In this document: piece after piece, positions 63,690-64,000 of the stretch
Layout: each line of letters opens with the position of its first letter
Numbering within the stretch: position 1 is the first letter of the stretch
Assembly: GCA_023014485.1 (NCBI GenBank)
Contig: JAJOZX010009055.1
Coordinates: 62,001-126,000, forward strand
DNA: 64,000 nucleotides
Direction of reading: 5' to 3'
DNA from: Bathynomus jamesi
Taxonomy: Eukaryota; Arthropoda; Malacostraca; Isopoda; Cirolanidae
Program-made: the position numbers and the translations under genes
Notes under the pieces: generated by a model
What the model saw: the letters and a program-made list of their open reading frames with translations, nothing else
What the model was told of the DNA's origin: nothing
Database searches by the model: none

Positions 63690-64000
63690 CTAACGGAGAG
63701 AGGTCTGGAGACCTTGGTGGCCATTGAATCAACTCAGACGAACAACACGTGATCTTCGCACACGAGTTGCAAAGTGCATTGAGGTTGACGGTGGGATTTT
63801 CGAAAACGTATTGTAAACTGTAACAAATTTGTTATTTCTATATCTGATACCATTCAAAATGCCACTGTTTAAACATTAAATGTTAGAAACATAATTGGTT
63901 TCTCTTTCTTGATTACCATTAAGAATGCTTTTGTATTTGTAGATTCAAACAGCTCTATCTCCGTAACCATTCAGAATTAGACACATGTTCAGATGAACTT
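63690..64000 (+). pseudogene. Mariner family E, 3' end (right arm)
   Basis: From 63727 the plus strand encodes RTTRDLRTRVAKCIEVDGG and IFENVL followed by a stop, then the terminal sequence shared with the left arm. Just before, 63690-63722 (GAGGTCTGGAGACCTTGGTGG) resembles antisense mariner coding sequence around the third catalytic aspartate, so a rearrangement lies at this junction. The element is cut by the window end. Confidence 0.7.

Larger units (their letters stand above)
60602..64000. mobile_element. Composite structure: DDE-like gene between inverted mariner ends
   Basis: 60602-60935 and 63725-64000 are inverted copies of each other: CCACCGTCAACC versus GGTTGACGGTGGG, and GAATGGTTACGGAGATAGAGC versus GCTCTATCTCCGTAACCATTC. 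Both carry the C-terminal coding end and terminal sequence of one mariner family (E), facing outward. Between them lies DDE-like copy 3 with its own promoter. The right outer terminus would fall about 70 bp beyond the window. Whether this ever moved as a unit is inference. Confidence 0.55.

Overview
This window is repeat-dominated eukaryotic DNA, most likely from an arthropod and probably an insect. The reasons are short CCTAA/TTAGG-type runs in several places, TATA plus TCAGT core promoters, rosa-like DD41D mariners, CR1-type LINEs, a Polinton-like block, and long (TA)n arrays beside many element ends. Species is not determined. I see no ordinary single-copy host gene, rRNA operon, CRISPR array or functional tRNA. 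Nearly every recognisable reading frame belongs to a mobile element and almost all are broken.

Layout. 1-6.4 kb: a 5S-rRNA-derived SINE, a TA-flanked MITE, the first copy of an unclassified DDE-like gene, a hAT element and a CR1-like LINE carrying a piggyBac-like MITE. 7.0-11.8 kb: a giant palindrome centred on a mariner MITE; its left arm alone has gained a Merlin MITE (8-bp target duplication) and a TA-flanked foldback MITE, with matching empty sites in the right arm. 11.9-19.4 kb: hAT and Polinton ATPase relics, the second DDE-like gene, a deleted mariner, a Merlin element with a zinc-ribbon fragment, and a second hAT family. 19.4-27.5 kb: an LTR-like stretch, a perfect hairpin, and a CR1-like LINE whose endonuclease is split by a hAT that itself carries a mariner. 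28.5-29.4 kb: another deleted mariner. 29.8-40.0 kb: an interspersed repeat split by a complete but dead Gypsy retrotransposon with ~1.58-kb LTRs. 40.5-54.1 kb: a decayed Polinton/Maverick (adintovirus-like) block. 54.1-64.0 kb: tRNA-like SINE, a second inverted copy of the interspersed repeat, two DD41D mariners, and a third DDE-like gene bracketed by inverted mariner 3' ends.

The Polinton-like block carries protein-primed DNA polymerase B on the minus strand and, on the plus strand, packaging ATPase, small proteins, retroviral-type integrase with chromodomain, minor capsid, a basic core-like protein and a truncated major capsid. These parts would replicate, integrate and package one linear genome, but frameshifts break almost all of them. 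Beside it lies a small minus-strand gene built from tandemly repeated exons whose splice phases agree and whose repeats carry an LxCxE-like motif.

The best candidates for something undescribed are (i) the three-copy FIDSS / GDLK / GERFHQ family, whose spaced acidic residues and zinc motifs look like a DDE transposase I cannot assign to a named superfamily, one copy lying between inverted mariner ends; (ii) the tandem-exon LxCxE-like gene beside the Polinton; and (iii) the palindrome centred on a MITE, with arm-specific insertions that date its formation.
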